DNA of 64,000 nucleotides from Ehretia macrophylla (lineage: Eukaryota > Streptophyta > Magnoliopsida > Boraginales > Ehretiaceae), in contig CM075765.1 of NCBI GenBank assembly GCA_037974665.1, positions 62,049,747 through 62,113,746 of the forward strand, read 5' to 3'. Shown one piece after another: positions 61,988 through 64,000 of this stretch. Below the pieces are notes generated by a model, which saw only the letters and a program-made list of their open reading frames with translations, had not been told where the DNA came from and ran no database searches. The stretch's first letter is position 1, and every line of letters starts with the position of its first letter. Made by a program: the position numbers and the translations under genes.

Positions 61988-62167
61988 TACTATTTCGTTT
62001 GGTTTTTGGTTTCTAGTCTTATTTTATTAGTAGTCATGATTGGGGCTATAGTACTGACTATGCATAGGACTACTAAGGTGAAAAGACAGGATGTATTCTG
62101 ATAAAATGCTATTGATTTTAGGAGGACTATAATGAGGAGGACGACAGACCCACTCACGATCTACTAA
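61988..62167 (+). pseudogene. nad6: nad6 back fragment (mitochondrial copy)
   Basis: YYFVWFLVSSLILLVVMIGA, then IVLTMHRTTKVKRQDVF and NAIDFRRTIMRRTTDPLTIY-stop, is the C-terminal third of plant Nad6. Two adjacent stops (TGA TAA at 62099-62104) stand where the family has basic residues, so the copy is dead. It is joined directly to the SIRE 3' LTR and pairs with the front fragment at 37708-37923. Confidence 0.9.
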
Positions 62168-62209
62168 AGGGAAAGTAGCGTCGATATTGGTTCAAATCCA
62201 ATTCGTGAG
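62153..62209 (+). ncRNA. tRNA-like t-element at the nad6 3' end
   Basis: CTCACGA (62153-62159) is the exact reverse complement of TCGTGAG (62203-62209), forming a 7-bp acceptor-like stem. Immediately before the second strand is a perfect T-arm, ATTGG-TTCAAAT-CCAAT (62186-62202). The 26 nt between hold no full D and anticodon arms, so it is not a true tRNA. In plant mitochondria such t-elements guide processing of mRNA ends, and one is known near the nad6 3' end. The 5' strand of the stem lies upstream of the nad6 stop codon (62165-62167). In this nuclear copy it is presumably inert. Confidence 0.75.
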
Positions 62210-62215
62210 ATGGCC

Positions 62216-63480
62216 TTCTTGGTCATATAGATGTCTTGACGCCGCCATTCTCTCGTTTCGGATGACTATCCTATCATAGTGAATGGAAGGGTCAAGTCTT
62301 CGACAATCTCTTCCGCATATGATGGAGGCCAATCTGTAGCTTAACGACTCAAGTCGATAGTGATCTAGGCATCCGTAGCGGTTTTTCAAAAGAGCATATC
62401 TTTAGTAGTTGAAGTTTTTTCCTCGTGTTCCCCGAAAAGCTTATGAGTGTAAGGCCAAGTGCACTCACCGGGCAACACATATCCCAACGACCGCCTGGTT
62501 TGTCCAGCATCTCGTCCTTTAGCGTCATGTCACCCTGGATGTACCACCCCGGTGTTTGACGTTAACTTGCCAGGCCTAGTCCATCCTATTAATTTTTGTT
62601 TCTTATATGGGCTAAGGGCGGGTATCTAGATCCCCCTTTGGTCTCAGTCCTCCCATTGCGGTTGAACCTCTCTTCTGGCCAAGTTATCTTGTTCTCTTGT
62701 GCTCTGGTCTTAGTATCTGGCGTAGGTGCGTTGGGTGACCAATCAGGAGATTCCCATCGCTTCCTAAAGAGAAGTTCGTCATCCTTGTGTCGTCAGTTGG
62801 CTACAACTAACCATATCTCCTTGGGGCCAAGGAGAGGCCTCAACGAACATACGACAACACTACTAGTCTGTACCTGATCAATACATCTTAGGATCTATAG
62901 ATCTTATCCCCTTTCCTTATTGATGTCGCAGATGCGTTGTTAACACTGTAATATAGAAGGTCAAGGCCTACTATGTTCCTTAGCAGGAATAACCGCCTTG
63001 GTAAGAGCTATTATAGGACTGTACCTGTAAAGGATCTGTATTGGAATGCTAGTTTCGCTCCTAGAGGAGTAGTAGCAGGTAACACAGGACAGTTACAGAT
63101 AGAGAGAGGTAAGAGAGGTATTAGAAAGGGCTCAAAGTAGAAGCTTTGGCAGTTTACCATGGCAAAAGTACAACACTATATTTGTCCCTGCACTGCTCTT
63201 AGAAAGTGAGTCGACCGATGCAAGAAAGGGAACTGAATCCGTAGGAGTTCTGACTCTTGCCGCTCTTTCATTACTGACCAGTGGTGGAGGAAGTGAATCA
63301 GAATACACTTTTGGCATCTTATCCGTTTATCATAGAGAGTAGGTAAATGTCGATCTTCATCTTTGGCGAACCCCGATGACTTTCCTTCTAAGACATGGTA
63401 ATTGCTTTCAAAGGCTAGAAGGGCTGATGTGGCTGTATTTGTACCACTCAAACCATGGTATTTGTACTGCATTTGCATCT
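62216..63480. other. mitochondrial-like spacer downstream of nad6
   Basis: Continues the NUMT character (moderate GC, no long conserved ORF). Small ORFs at 62596-62877 (+) and 63176-63478 (-) show no family I recognise. The junction with the retroelement-like sequence at the right is not sharp to my eye. Confidence 0.45.
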
Positions 63481-64000
63481 TAACTCTGGAATAAATGCAA
63501 TACTTTGATACTTTCGATTCAATGTAGGAAAATACTAAAAAGTGAAGAATCAGGCCCGAAATGATCCAAATTGCAAGTCAAGAAGTAAGAATGGGAAAGC
63601 ATGAGAAGCGGTTGAAGAATGAAGCTCATAGAAAAGAAACTTGACTGAAACTAGCACAAAATCGGATTCGGAACATTGACCCAAATGATCTCAAATAGTG
63701 ACCCATGTCCGTTTTTGGCAAATCATATCAGTTTTTTGGGTAGAAACAGCAATCCTGTAGAACTTCAGGACCTTGCAGGCATTCCATAAATGAGATTATG
63801 CCAAGCTAAAGGCATTACAACTCAGCACAACCGTCTGGCTAAAGACGTTAAATTTAGCGCTACTAGGAGGCAACCTAGATTTTTAAAATGCTTATGTGTG
63901 TTTATTTTCCTTTGTCTGTGTGATTTTATGATTTCCTTAGTCCTCTATATTTACTTTGTTTTTGTATTTATAGATAACTCTTGAACCCCAGAAAAGAGGT
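63481..64000 (+). mobile_element. edge of an Athila/Tat-like gypsy element (internal 3' region)
   Basis: The stretch around 63836-63880 (CTGGCTAAAGACGTTAAATT, then AGCGCTACTAGGAGGCAACC) resembles the conserved non-coding string found downstream of pol in Athila/Tat elements. No ORF with a recognisable domain is present and the element runs off the window. This call rests on recognition of that string only. Confidence 0.5.

Overview
The window is nuclear DNA from a flowering plant, probably a eudicot. It is a heterochromatin-like block of nested LTR retrotransposons built into an old insertion of mitochondrial DNA (NUMT). I found no intact host gene. The nuclear reading rests on many LTR elements with exact 5-bp target-site duplications (TSDs) and on mitochondrial genes (nad3, nad6) that are fragmented, carry stop codons and are split by these elements.

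Layout. 1-7551: a decayed Ty3/gypsy element (family 1) on the minus strand, with gag-pol running off the left edge and two LTRs in tandem separated by a 62-bp leader piece. 7552-17895: mitochondrial-like DNA with a relic gypsy integrase, about 9 kb of spacer and a nad3 pseudogene. 17896-37112: a non-autonomous family-2 element (R2a, TSD CATTG). A family-4 solo LTR sits in its 5' LTR (TSD GTATT). A nearly intact 10-kb Ty3/gypsy chromovirus-like element (element 3, 23305-33331, TSD GTTC) sits in its leader. 37113-37923: mitochondrial DNA resumes with an unrecognised broken ORF and the front part of nad6, then stops at a deletion junction. 37924-41246: the 3' end of a family-1-like element. 41247-61986: a 5'-truncated Ty1/copia SIRE-type element with integrase, RT/RNase H, an envelope-like ORF and its 3' LTR. 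It is interrupted by a second complete family-2 element (R2b, 42875-52414, TSD GTATG, itself carrying a family-1 solo LTR with TSD TGTGA) and by two family-2 solo LTRs (both with TSD ATCAT as read on the + strand). 61987-63480: the NUMT resumes with the back part of nad6, a tRNA-like t-element and spacer. From about 63500: the edge of an Athila/Tat-like element.

Relationships. Families 1-4 all use an initiator-methionine-tRNA-type primer site (TGGTATCAGAGC). Their LTRs of about 2.2-2.8 kb share one architecture. Each has a splice-donor-like AAG|GTGAG 1.2-1.35 kb upstream of an acceptor-like YAG|G (one copy has a weakened acceptor). In families 1, 3 and 4 a purine-rich acidic micro-ORF follows, and in families 2-4 a GAGACTCCGTCCGT box lies near the LTR end. 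The best candidate for an undescribed system is this LTR-embedded 5' leader intron. It could let one transcript serve either as full-length genomic RNA (unspliced) or as a translatable Gag-Pol mRNA (spliced). Family 2 has lost coding capacity but keeps the primer site, the polypurine tract and a relic of the pol C-terminus, as expected of a parasite of an autonomous relative. All coordinates and comparisons were read by eye without alignment software.
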